This document shows positions 1 to 7,471 of a DNA stretch of 64,000 bases, piece by piece. The DNA is from Cellulomonas phragmiteti (GTDB lineage Bacteria; Actinomycetota; Actinomycetes; Actinomycetales; Cellulomonadaceae), in assembly GCF_016862775.1 (NCBI RefSeq), contig NZ_BONP01000013.1, forward strand, positions 1-64,000, written 5' to 3'. Both the position numbers and the translations under genes were made by a program. Each line of letters opens with the position of its first letter. Within the stretch, counting starts at the first letter, position 1. The notes beneath the pieces are model-generated. The model made no database searches and was not told where the DNA came from. It saw only the letters and a list, made by a program, of their open reading frames with translations.

Positions 1-57
1 GTTGTTGCGTCTCGTGAGATTGGTGGCCCCGCCGAGGCAGTGTCACCGTCCCGGTGG

Positions 58-516
58 TCAAGCGAGCACGAACAGCGCGATCGTCTGCGCCACGAGCGCC
101 GGGCGCGGCGCCCCCTCGATCTCGACAGTCACGGTCGACGACACCCGCACACCCTGCGCCGTCGGCTCGGCGCTCTCGACCACCGTGCTCGCCCGCACAC
201 GCGACCCCGCGAGCACGGGCTGGAGGAACCGCACGCGGTCGAGCCCGTAGTTGACGACCATCGCGGTCCCACCCACGTCGAGCAGCCCGTCGGTCAGCGC
301 GGGGAGCAGGGACAGCGTGAGGAATCCGTGCGCGACGGGCCCGCCGAACGGCGACTCGGCGGCGGCGCGTGCGGGGTCGACGTGGATCCACTGGTGGTCG
401 TCGGTCGCGTCGGCGAACAGGTTCACGCGGTCCTGGTCGACGACGCGCCACTCCCCGGTGGCGGTCTGACCCACGGCATCGCCGAGGTCCGCGGGCGAGG
501 TCACGGTGATGGTCAT
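58..516 (-). CDS. MaoC-family (R)-specific enoyl-CoA hydratase/dehydratase
   Basis: This 152-aa protein is a single hot-dog-fold MaoC domain. The hydratase signature is visible around residues 33-62: FADATDDHQWIHVDPARA followed by GGPVAHGFLTL, supplying the catalytic Asp and His that add water across a trans-2-enoyl-CoA. The ATG at 516 lies inside the end of the upstream FabG-like gene, giving a 4-bp overlap and implying translational coupling. With the SDR and alcohol dehydrogenase it forms a three-gene reverse operon that looks like a small catabolic or beta-oxidation-type module. The true substrate cannot be read from the sequence. Family assignment is firm and pathway is inference. Confidence 0.9.
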   Translation of the reverse strand: MTITVTSPADLGDAVGQTATGEWRVVDQDRVNLFADATDDHQWIHVDPARAAAESPFGGPVAHGFLTLSLLPALTDGLLDVGGTAMVVNYGLDRVRFLQPVLAGSRVRASTVVESAEPTAQGVRVSSTVTVEIEGAPRPALVAQTIALFVLA

Positions 517-1268
517 GCGCGCGGCCCTCCGGCGACGTAGAGCACCTGGCCGGACACGTACGACGCGTCTTCGGAGCAGAAGAACGCCACCGCGGCGGCG
601 ACGTCCTCGGGCTGGCCGACCCGGCGCACCGGGACATCCTTGGCTGCGGCGGCCAGCAGGTCGTCGTAGGGCATGCCGGTGCGCTCGGCGACGGCGCGCA
701 TCATGTCGGTCTCGATGAAGCCGGGCGCGACGGCGTTCACGGTGACGCCGAACGGCCCGAGCTCGATCGCGAGTGTCTTGGTGAGCCCCTGCATGCCGGC
801 CTTGGCGGCGGCGTAGTTGGCCTGGCCGCGGTTGCCGAGCGCCGACGTGCTCGACAGGTTGACCACGCGCCCCCACCGGGCGGCGACCTGGTGCTGCTGG
901 ACGGCGCGGCTCACGAGGAACGCGCCGCGCAGGTGAACCGACAGCACCGCGTCCCAGTCGTCGGCCGTCATCTTGAACAGCAGGTTGTCGCGCAGGATGC
1001 CCGCGTTGTTGACGACGATCGTCGGCGGCCCCAGCTCGTCCGCGACGCGCGCGACCGCGGCCGTCACCGCGTCCTCGTCCGCCACGTCGGCGCCCAGCGC
1101 GAGCGCGGTCCCGCCGGCGTCCCGGATCGCGGCGGCGGTCGCCTCGGCGTCGGCCTCGCGCACGTCGAGGACGGCGACCTGGTGGCCGTCGGCGGCGAGC
1201 CGGCGGGCGGTCGCGGCGCCGATGCCCCGGGCGGCGCCGGTCACCAGGGCGGTACGAGGTGTTGTCAC
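513..1268 (-). CDS. FabG-like short-chain dehydrogenase/reductase
   Basis: This 251-aa classical SDR has the NAD(P)-binding motif TGAARGIG near residue 10, NNAG near 87, a catalytic Ser in NLSSTSALG near 140 and the YAAAK active-site pair near 152. The closing VSGQVLYVAGG is typical of 3-oxoacyl-ACP/CoA reductases. It starts with GTG at 1268, overlapping the TGA of the alcohol dehydrogenase in a GTGA junction, and overlaps the MaoC start. Next to a MaoC hydratase it could reduce or oxidise a 3-oxoacyl or 3-hydroxyacyl thioester. A duty in primary fatty-acid synthesis is unlikely because no fab genes flank it. Confidence 0.9.
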   Translation of the reverse strand: MTTPRTALVTGAARGIGAATARRLAADGHQVAVLDVREADAEATAAAIRDAGGTALALGADVADEDAVTAAVARVADELGPPTIVVNNAGILRDNLLFKMTADDWDAVLSVHLRGAFLVSRAVQQHQVAARWGRVVNLSSTSALGNRGQANYAAAKAGMQGLTKTLAIELGPFGVTVNAVAPGFIETDMMRAVAERTGMPYDDLLAAAAKDVPVRRVGQPEDVAAAVAFFCSEDASYVSGQVLYVAGGPRA

Positions 1269-2383
1269 GGGGTGGTCCCTTCGTCGAACGTGAGGAGCTG
1301 ACGGAGCTCGCCACCGGCCGCGAGGCGGTCCATGGCGGAGTCGAGGTCGTGCAGCGTGATGTGCGAGGACACGAGCCGTTCGAGCGGCAGCCGGCCGGCG
1401 CGCCACAGGTCGACGTACCGGGGGATGTCGCGCTCGGGCACGGCGGAGCCGAGGTAGGAGCCGACGACCGTGCGTGCTTCGGCGGTCAGCTTCAGGGGGG
1501 ACAGTGCGGCTCGCGCGTCGGGGGAGGGGAGCCCGACGGTGACGGTCGTGCCACCGGGCGCGGTGGCGGCGAACGCGGTCTCGAGCGCGCGCGCGGACCC
1601 GGCGGCCTCGACGACGACGGGCGCGCGCAGCCCCCGCTCGGCCACCTCGGCCGGCGTGCACGCGACGCCCGCGCCGAGGTCCCGCGCGGTGGCGAGCTTG
1701 TCCGGCACCGTGTCGACGCCGATCACGTCGTGCCCCAGCGCGACGGCGACGAGCAGCGCGGCCATCCCCACGCCTCCGAGCCCGACGACGACCACGGGCT
1801 CGCCGGGCCGCGGCCGGCCGGCGTTGACGACCGCCCCGCCGCCGGTGAGCACCGCGCAGCCGAGCAGCGCCGCGACCTGCGGCGGGACGTCGGGATCCAC
1901 GCGCACGAGCGAGGTGCGGCTGACGACGGCGTGCGTCGCGAACCCCGAGACGCCGAGGTGGTGGTGTACCGGTGCGCCGTCCCGGTGCAGGCGGGTGCCG
2001 CCGCCGACCAGGGCCCCGGCCGCGTTCGCCGCGCTGCCGGGCACGCAGGGCAGGCGTCCGTCGGTGGCGCAGCCGGGGCAGTCGCCGCACCGGGGCAGGA
2101 ACGTGAGGACGACGCGGTCGCCCGGCGACAGGTCCGTCACCCCGGCGCCGAGCGCGGTGACGATCCCGGCGGCCTCGTGCCCGAGCAGCATGGGCGTAGG
2201 GCGGACGCGGTTGCCGTCGACGACGGACAGGTCGGAGTGGCACACGCCCGCGGCCTCGATGCGGACGAGCACCTCGCCCGGGCCAGGGTCGTCGAGCTCG
2301 AGCCGCGAGACCGTGAAAGGCCGCGACGCGGCGAAGGGTGCCGGGCTGCCCGACCGTTCGAGCACCGCCCCGACGATCTCCAT
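1265..2383 (-). CDS. Zinc-dependent alcohol dehydrogenase (MDR superfamily)
   Basis: This 372-aa medium-chain dehydrogenase carries the catalytic zinc ligands CHSD (Cys near 48) and GHEAAG (His near 69). It also has the structural-zinc loop RCGDCPGCATDGRLPC near 98-113 and a Rossmann motif VVGLGGVGMAAL. These are the hallmarks of class III-like NAD-dependent alcohol dehydrogenases. It is the first gene of the reverse operon with the SDR and MaoC genes, and its last codons overlap the SDR start. A TetR-type palindrome lies about 50 bp upstream. It probably oxidises a primary or secondary alcohol to an aldehyde or ketone; the substrate is unknown. Confidence 0.9.
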   Translation of the reverse strand: MEIVGAVLERSGSPAPFAASRPFTVSRLELDDPGPGEVLVRIEAAGVCHSDLSVVDGNRVRPTPMLLGHEAAGIVTALGAGVTDLSPGDRVVLTFLPRCGDCPGCATDGRLPCVPGSAANAAGALVGGGTRLHRDGAPVHHHLGVSGFATHAVVSRTSLVRVDPDVPPQVAALLGCAVLTGGGAVVNAGRPRPGEPVVVVGLGGVGMAALLVAVALGHDVIGVDTVPDKLATARDLGAGVACTPAEVAERGLRAPVVVEAAGSARALETAFAATAPGGTTVTVGLPSPDARAALSPLKLTAEARTVVGSYLGSAVPERDIPRYVDLWRAGRLPLERLVSSHITLHDLDSAMDRLAAGGELRQLLTFDEGTTP

Positions 2384-2430
2384 GCGACCCTCCCGCCGAC
2401 GCCATTGACTGCGCGGCTCACCCTACCTGG

Positions 2431-2450
2431 CATACCGACCGACCGGTATG
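2431..2450. promoter_or_regulatory. Palindromic operator upstream of the alcohol dehydrogenase operon
   Basis: Arms CATACCG (2431-2437) and CGGTATG (2444-2450) form a perfect 7-bp inverted repeat with a 6-nt spacer, about 50 bp upstream of the ADH start. A possible -10 (TAGGGT) for the operon lies at 2425-2420 on the reverse strand. The ACCGACCGGT-like core is typical of TetR-family operators controlling lipid or alcohol catabolic genes. No cognate regulator lies beside it in this window. Confidence 0.5.
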
Positions 2451-2529
2451 TCGAGAGTGTTGACCTCGGCCCCGGGCCGCTGACAGGGTCACGTCCGGTT
2501 CGCCACTCGTCCAGCACCCGGAGGGCACG

Positions 2530-3408
2530 ATGAACGACTCGCCGGTCGGGCGCGTCGTCCGACGGTCCGCGGTCGCCGCCCTCGCGGCGGTGGCGGTCGT
2601 CCTCGGGGCGCTGTCCGCGTCGTCCCTCGCGGCACCCGACGCGCGGCCGGACAAGCACGCAGCGGCGAGATCGGCCTCGGCGTCCCCGACCACCCCGACG
2701 CCCACCCGCACGCCCGCACCCACCAGCACCCCGACGCCCACCCCGGAACCGACGCCGGCGGCGGCCCCGGAGGCGTCACCGAGCCCTGCCGCACCCGCCG
2801 CGCCGGCGACCCTGGGTGACCCGGTCACCGGCGTCGCCACCTACTACACGGCCGCCGGGTCCGGCGGGGCGTGCATGCCCCTGACCTTCCCCGCTAACGG
2901 CTACACGGCCGCCGCCGGCCCCGCGCTGTTCGACGATGGCCGCGCCTGCGGGTCGTGGGTCGAGGTGACGGGTGCGCGCGGCACGGTGCTGGTGAAGATC
3001 GACAACCTCTGCCCCGAGTGCGAGCCGGGCCACCTGGACCTCAGCGCCGAGGCGTTCGCCGCGGTCGACGACCCGGTGAAGGGCGTCGTCCCGATCGTCT
3101 CCCGCGTGGTGCGGAACCCCCCGGTCACCGGCGGCCTGGACGTCAAGGTCAAGGACGGGTCCTCGCAGTGGTGGCTGGGGCTGCACCTCGACAACGTGGG
3201 CAACGCCGTGGCCTTGGTCGAGGTCGCCGACGGCGACGGGGCGTTCCGTCCCCTCACCCGGCAGTTCTGGGGGTGGACCCTGGAGAGCAGCCCGGGTGCC
3301 GGTCCGTACCGCGTCCGCGTCACCGACGTCCACGGGCAGTCCGCCGTCGCCGACGGCATCACGCTGACCCCGGGCGTGCTGCAGTCCACCGCGGCACGTC
3401 TGTACTGA
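2530..3408 (+). CDS. Secreted bacterial expansin (DPBB domain plus CBM63-like domain)
   Basis: This 292-aa protein has a signal peptide (about 1-34) and a Pro/Thr/Ser linker (about 48-92). The rest matches a two-domain expansin. The double-psi beta-barrel begins at GVATYYTAAG (101) and contains Cys pairs, NLCPECEPGHLDLS (159-172, with the conserved Asp170) and the AFAAV turn. The second half (about 200-292), with aromatic residues in SQWWLG and QFWGW, resembles the cellulose-binding CBM63 domain. Expansins loosen cellulose-hemicellulose contacts without hydrolysis. The gene fits the cellulases and xylanase found 25-34 kb downstream. The ATG at 2530 has a GGAGGG ribosome site just upstream. 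Confidence 0.85.
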   Translation: MNDSPVGRVVRRSAVAALAAVAVVLGALSASSLAAPDARPDKHAAARSASASPTTPTPTRTPAPTSTPTPTPEPTPAAAPEASPSPAAPAAPATLGDPVTGVATYYTAAGSGGACMPLTFPANGYTAAAGPALFDDGRACGSWVEVTGARGTVLVKIDNLCPECEPGHLDLSAEAFAAVDDPVKGVVPIVSRVVRNPPVTGGLDVKVKDGSSQWWLGLHLDNVGNAVALVEVADGDGAFRPLTRQFWGWTLESSPGAGPYRVRVTDVHGQSAVADGITLTPGVLQSTAARLY

Positions 3409-3476
3409 CAGCGGCGACCAGCCGTCGCGGTCGACGACGACGGCGCCTCACGCGCGCAGCCCGGACCGGATCCCCT

Positions 3477-3920
3477 TCAGCTCTGCGCGCCCGAGGCCTC
3501 GTCCGCCGGAGTGCTGACCCGGACCTCGTCGAGCCGCACCTCGACGCCGCCGCGCAACGTGCCGTGCACCTCGGCGATCGCGTCGACGTGCGCGACGAGC
3601 GCGCGCACGTCCTCCTCGGGCGCCGGCGACACGACGGCGACGCGGTACGACACGTCCCGCGCTGGTGCGCCGGGGGCGTCGAACCACCCGGAGACCTGGA
3701 CGTCGACCGCGGTCACAGGCAGGGACCGGGCGGCCGCCTCGCGGTAGACGTCGTTGATGGCGCACGTCGCCAGCGCGAGGAAGAGGAGCTCGCCGCCGCT
3801 GACGGCCGAGCCTGGTGCACCCTCGCGCGCGGGGACGTCGAGCGTCCGGTGCGACCCACCCGCGGTGACCTCGACCTGGTGGGTTCCGAACGAGCTCCGG
3901 ACCGAGGCGGTGTACTCCAC
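3477..3920 (-). CDS. OsmC/Ohr-family protein
   Basis: This 147-aa protein has the OsmC fold pattern: beta-rich N-terminus, then GGELLFLALATCAINDVYREA with the conserved redox Cys around residue 53, then VDVQVSGWF. OsmC-family proteins reduce organic hydroperoxides through a two-Cys centre, but only one of the usual two cysteines is evident here. A peroxidase role is therefore less certain than the fold, and it may belong to the broader OsmC-like group of unknown function. It stands alone, convergent with the expansin gene. Confidence 0.8.
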   Translation of the reverse strand: MEYTASVRSSFGTHQVEVTAGGSHRTLDVPAREGAPGSAVSGGELLFLALATCAINDVYREAAARSLPVTAVDVQVSGWFDAPGAPARDVSYRVAVVSPAPEEDVRALVAHVDAIAEVHGTLRGGVEVRLDEVRVSTPADEASGAQS

Positions 3921-4060
3921 GTGGTCTGCCTCCTGCGTCGTCGACCGGGCCGGGCTCCGTCCGGAAGTCTCGTGCGCGCGCCGCCTGACGTCCAGAGGGC
4001 GGCCCCCGCATCGCCAGGCGTCCTGACCCGCGCGTCAACGCCCGATCCGCCGGATCCGAT

Positions 4061-4095
4061 CGATCACTTGCGTGATCGGAAAGTCACAGTACAGT
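4061..4095 (+). promoter_or_regulatory. Leaderless promoter with embedded palindrome
   Basis: CGATCAC (4061-4067) and GTGATCG (4072-4078) form a perfect 7-bp inverted repeat with a 4-nt spacer. It overlaps a possible -35 (TTGCGT, 4068-4073). A -10-like TACAGT follows after 16 nt (4090-4095), 7 nt before the ATG at 4103. No Shine-Dalgarno sequence is visible, so a leaderless transcript is likely. The winged-helix regulator encoded second in this operon is the obvious candidate to bind the repeat. Confidence 0.5.
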
Positions 4096-4102
4096 TGCCG
4101 AC

Positions 4103-4558
4103 ATGGAAACTCACTCTGCCGCCCCTGACCCCCAGCGGGCGGGCGAGCTGCTCGCGGACCTGGCGGGCGACCGATCGACGCTCGCGCGGCACGCCACGAC
4201 GCCGTCCTGGTACGTGCCCACGGTCGCTGCGCTCACCGCCGCGTATGTCGCGGTCCCGCTGCTCGGCGAGGACCGCACGCCGACCGTCTCGATGATCGGC
4301 GGAGCCCTCCTCGTGCTGGCCGTGCTCGTCCAGCAGCGCCGGCGCGTCCGGCTGCCGGGCGCCGGCGTGGCGGGCGCCGGGCTCGTCGTCACGCTGCTCG
4401 CCGTCGTGCTCCTGCTGCTCAGCGTCTCGTTCGGGCTCGTCGCGGGCGGTCTGCACGTGTGGGTGGCGCTGCCCGTCCTGGCCGCCGGGGCGGTGGCGTA
4501 CGCGCTGCTGCGCCGGCTCGACGCGGCCGGACGCCGGGCCGTCGACCGTGTCCGCTGA
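4103..4558 (+). CDS. Four-helix membrane protein of unknown function
   Basis: This 151-aa protein has an acidic/polar N-terminus (1-35) and about four hydrophobic helices, near 38-53, 62-77, 90-112 and 115-134, with an Arg-rich loop QQRRRVR between the second and third. I do not recognise a named family. Genes like this are commonly paired with small winged-helix regulators in actinobacteria. Here the downstream regulator starts 11 bp before this gene ends, so the two are co-transcribed and probably translationally coupled. A role in envelope stress sensing or transport is possible but unsupported. Confidence 0.7.
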   Translation: METHSAAPDPQRAGELLADLAGDRSTLARHATTPSWYVPTVAALTAAYVAVPLLGEDRTPTVSMIGGALLVLAVLVQQRRRVRLPGAGVAGAGLVVTLLAVVLLLLSVSFGLVAGGLHVWVALPVLAAGAVAYALLRRLDAAGRRAVDRVR

Positions 4559-4895
4559 CGGTTCGGTGGCGGACGACGTCGCACCCGACGCCGCGCCCCG
4601 GTTCGACGAGGTCATCCACGCGCCCGTCCGGCTGCGGGTGTGCGGGCTGCTCGCGGCGGCGGAGCAGGTCGAGTTCTCGGTCGTCCGCGATGCGCTCAAG
4701 GTCTCCGACGCCACCCTGTCCAAGCACCTCAAGGTGCTCGCGGAGGCTGGGTTCGTGGACGTCCGCAAGGCGGCGTCCGCGCACCGGTCGGACGCACGCC
4801 GGCTGACCTGGCTCCGGCTCACGGACGAGGGCCGGCGTGCCTTCTCGGCGCACGTCGCCGAGCTGCGGGCCATCGCCCAGGGTGTCGTCGGCTGA
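4548..4895 (+). CDS. Winged-helix (MarR/ArsR-like) transcriptional regulator
   Basis: This 115-aa protein is one winged helix-turn-helix domain. FDEVIHAPVRLRVCGLLAA begins the domain (about residues 19-37), the recognition helix is in VSDATLSKHLKVLAEAGF (about 52-69), and the wing ends in RRLTWLRLTDEGRRAF. This matches the single-domain 'winged helix DNA-binding' family often encoded with a membrane partner. The GTG start at 4548 overlaps the end of the membrane-protein gene. It probably autoregulates through the palindrome at 4061-4078. Confidence 0.8.
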   Translation: MSADGSVADDVAPDAAPRFDEVIHAPVRLRVCGLLAAAEQVEFSVVRDALKVSDATLSKHLKVLAEAGFVDVRKAASAHRSDARRLTWLRLTDEGRRAFSAHVAELRAIAQGVVG

Positions 4896-4967
4896 GGCCA
4901 CGGGAGCGGCCGGGACCGGGGCGGGGTCAGCCGCGCCGACGGGCAGGGCGGCAACGCGCACGGCGCC

Positions 4968-6389
4968 TCAGGCGGGCGCCGCCCGCAGCAGCCGTCGCAC
5001 CGCGATCATCGCGCCCGACAGCACGGCCGGGATGCCGCCGCCCGGGTGCACGGACGCCCCGACCCGCCACAGCCAGGGCCGCCACGGGTCGTTGTACGAC
5101 GGGCGGTGGAGCGGCCCGCTCAGCCACGGCGGACGGGCCGCGCCGTACAGCGCGCCGTGCGGCTCGCCGAAGGTGCCGTAGTGCCGCGGATCGAGCACGA
5201 CGTGCTCGTCGAGGTGGTCGGTCAGCGGGGCGTCGAGGCCGAGGGCGGTCGAGATCCGCTCGACCTCGCGGCGGACGAACGGGTGGTCCAGGGTGTAGCG
5301 CCCGCCGTCGGCCGGGGCGGTGAGCAGGAGGCCGACGGTGCTGCGCCGGTTCGGGTGGACCTCGCCCGGGCGGCCCAGGTTGACGAACGCCATGGTGTCG
5401 GCCGGCTCGTCGCCCGCCTCGAGGCTGCGGTACAGGGCGTCGGGCCGTGTCGGCAGCACGACGCTGTGCGCGGCGAGGCTCGCGGGCAGCTCCTCGCGCA
5501 GCACCCCGTACACCGCGACCGCCGAGCACGAGAGCGAGCGTCGACGGCCGCGCGCCCGCGCCGGGCCGACCAGCGGCGCCAGGCGGTCGGCGTCCAGGGC
5601 GCTCACGACGAGGTCGGCGGGGTGCTGCGCCAGGGTGGTGGTGACCCGGCCCCGCTCGATGCGCGTGACGGTCTCGCCGCGGCACACGTCCACGCCGGCC
5701 GCCTCGGCCAGCCGGGCGAGCGCCAGCACGATCTCGTGCACCCCGCCCCGCGGCGCCCAGACGCCGGTCTCGGCCATGATCGCCGGCATGCTGGCGTAGA
5801 GCGCGGGGGTGCGCGAGGGCGAGACGCCCGCGTTGAGCGTGTGGATCGCGAGGATGTCGCGCAGGCCCTCGGGCAGCCAGGTGAGCCCGTCGAGGTAGGC
5901 GCGGGTGGTCAGGCGCGACCCGTACACGCCGAGCAGTCGCCGCGGCGCCGGGAGCGACGCCAGCTCGAGGGGATCGGTGAGCAGCAGGGCCGCCACGTCG
6001 TCCGCGAGCGGTGCGTGCAGGTCGCAGAAACGGCGCCAGGCCGGGTACCAGGGGTGGTCGTGCGCGACGGGCAGGACGGTCTCCTCGCCCCGGTAGTAGT
6101 ACCGGCCGACCTCGGGCATCCGCACGAGGTCGAGCCGGCCGCTCCCGGAGTCCGTCCCGGCGTCGTCGCCGAGCCGCCGCAGGAGCTCGTCCCAGACCGC
6201 CGGGAACGTCACCAGCGACGGCCCGGTGTCGATCCGCTCGCCGCCCAGCACCACCCGGCGGCTCTTGCCCCCCAGCTCGCCCGACGCCTCGAGCAGCGTC
6301 ACCCGGTGCCCGGCCCGCGCGAGCAGCGCGGCGGCGGCGAGCCCGCCGAGCCCGCCGCCGACGACGACGACGCGCTTCACGCGTGCCAC
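4968..6389 (-). CDS. CrtI-like phytoene desaturase / FAD-dependent oxidoreductase
   Basis: This 473-aa protein starts with the dinucleotide-binding motif VVVVGGGLGGLAAAALLARAG and the RIDTGPSLVTFP segment typical of the CrtI/CrtD carotenoid desaturase family. The C-terminal LWRVGASVHPGGGIPAVLSGAM is the conserved FAD-contact region of that family. It lies 19 nt downstream of a UbiA prenyltransferase in the same operon, a pairing seen in C50 carotenoid loci. Likely roles are desaturation of phytoene or of a hydroxylated/elongated derivative. No crtE, crtB or crtY genes are in the window, so the pathway position is inferred. Confidence 0.8.
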   Translation of the reverse strand: MARVKRVVVVGGGLGGLAAAALLARAGHRVTLLEASGELGGKSRRVVLGGERIDTGPSLVTFPAVWDELLRRLGDDAGTDSGSGRLDLVRMPEVGRYYYRGEETVLPVAHDHPWYPAWRRFCDLHAPLADDVAALLLTDPLELASLPAPRRLLGVYGSRLTTRAYLDGLTWLPEGLRDILAIHTLNAGVSPSRTPALYASMPAIMAETGVWAPRGGVHEIVLALARLAEAAGVDVCRGETVTRIERGRVTTTLAQHPADLVVSALDADRLAPLVGPARARGRRRSLSCSAVAVYGVLREELPASLAAHSVVLPTRPDALYRSLEAGDEPADTMAFVNLGRPGEVHPNRRSTVGLLLTAPADGGRYTLDHPFVRREVERISTALGLDAPLTDHLDEHVVLDPRHYGTFGEPHGALYGAARPPWLSGPLHRPSYNDPWRPWLWRVGASVHPGGGIPAVLSGAMIAVRRLLRAAPA

Positions 6390-6408
6390 CCGGCCGGTCG
6401 TGCGGCGC

Positions 6409-7293
6409 TCACGGGTAGCGCCCGAAGAAGATGCCGACGACGAGCAGCACGCCGGCGACGGACCCCGCGAGGTACGGGTAGGCGACCGACAACGGGTAGA
6501 GGCGGTGGCCGGTCCCGGGCGTCGGGTCGCGCAGGAGCCGGACGACGAGGACGCCGGCGATGAGGAGGCTCACCACCGCCACGGGCACGCTGACCTGGGC
6601 GAAGAGTGCCGACGACAGCACCCACCAGGCGCCGCTCCACAGCGCCACGCCCCGCGGCCCCAGCCGCACCGCGGTCGTCGTGATGCCCGCCTCGCGGTCC
6701 TCGACGATGTCCTGCACCGCGTCGAACGCGTGCTTGGCGACGCTCCACGTCATGAGCCCGACGGCCGCGGGCCACACGGGCGCGACACCCAGCGCGAGCG
6801 GCATGATGACCAGCGGCAGCGCGTACGCGGCGTTGCTGAGCGAGTCGACGAACGGCACGGCCTTGAACCGCAGCGGCGTCGCGGAGTAGAAGACGAACAC
6901 GAACGCGTACAGCAGGATCGCCCCGATCGCCGCTGGCGGCAGGGCCAGCGCGAAGTAGACGAGGAACGGGAGGTTGACCACGGCGACGGCCCAGGCGATC
7001 AGCTGGACCTCCGACGGGCTGATCCGCGCGCCCTCGAGCGAGCCCTTGCGAGGGTTGGCCGCGTCCGTCTCCTGGTCGTAGATGTCATTGACGCCGTAGA
7101 TCAGCAGGTTGAAGGGCAGGGTCAGCCACAGCAGGACGGGCAGGGCGCGCACGTCCATGAGGGCGCCGGTGAGCCAGACGCCCACGACGCCGGTGCCGAT
7201 GGTGTTGATCCACAGGACGGGGCGCGAGATGTGCACGAGCCGCCCGACCACCGAGCCGGTCCGGGCGTGCGGGGTCGGGCCGAGCTCGCGCAT
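6409..7293 (-). CDS. UbiA-family membrane prenyltransferase (possible lycopene elongase)
   Basis: This 294-aa polytopic protein shows both aspartate-rich prenyl-diphosphate motifs: NDIYDQETDAANPRKG near residue 71 and DAVQDIVEDREAG near 190. Between them are seven to nine hydrophobic helices. In UbiA enzymes these Asp residues bind Mg and an isoprenyl diphosphate. The coupled CrtI-like desaturase suggests a CrtEb-type lycopene elongase adding C5 units, although chlorophyll/menaquinone-type prenyltransferases look similar. The start chosen is the ATG at 7293. The divergent glycosyltransferase begins 178 bp away and could glycosylate the product. Confidence 0.8.
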   Translation of the reverse strand: MRELGPTPHARTGSVVGRLVHISRPVLWINTIGTGVVGVWLTGALMDVRALPVLLWLTLPFNLLIYGVNDIYDQETDAANPRKGSLEGARISPSEVQLIAWAVAVVNLPFLVYFALALPPAAIGAILLYAFVFVFYSATPLRFKAVPFVDSLSNAAYALPLVIMPLALGVAPVWPAAVGLMTWSVAKHAFDAVQDIVEDREAGITTTAVRLGPRGVALWSGAWWVLSSALFAQVSVPVAVVSLLIAGVLVVRLLRDPTPGTGHRLYPLSVAYPYLAGSVAGVLLVVGIFFGRYP

Positions 7294-7471
7294 GCCGTCA
7301 CTCCTCGCGCTCGTCCCGTCCGACCCCGGCCGGGGCGACCGGCCGCCCGTCGGATGCCGACCTGGCGGCTGAATATAACCCGGCCCTCGGCGCCCCGCCC
7401 GGTCGGGTGGCACGGGGCCGGCCGGGCCGGAGGCGGCAGGTCGGTGGGCGTGACGGGGGCAGACTGGGCGG

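Noticed and set aside
58..1314. A long frame joining the MaoC domain to upstream sequence
   Set aside because: Only the last 152 codons are MaoC-like; the rest is an out-of-frame reading of the FabG-like gene. The ATG at 516 gives a normal-length MaoC protein.
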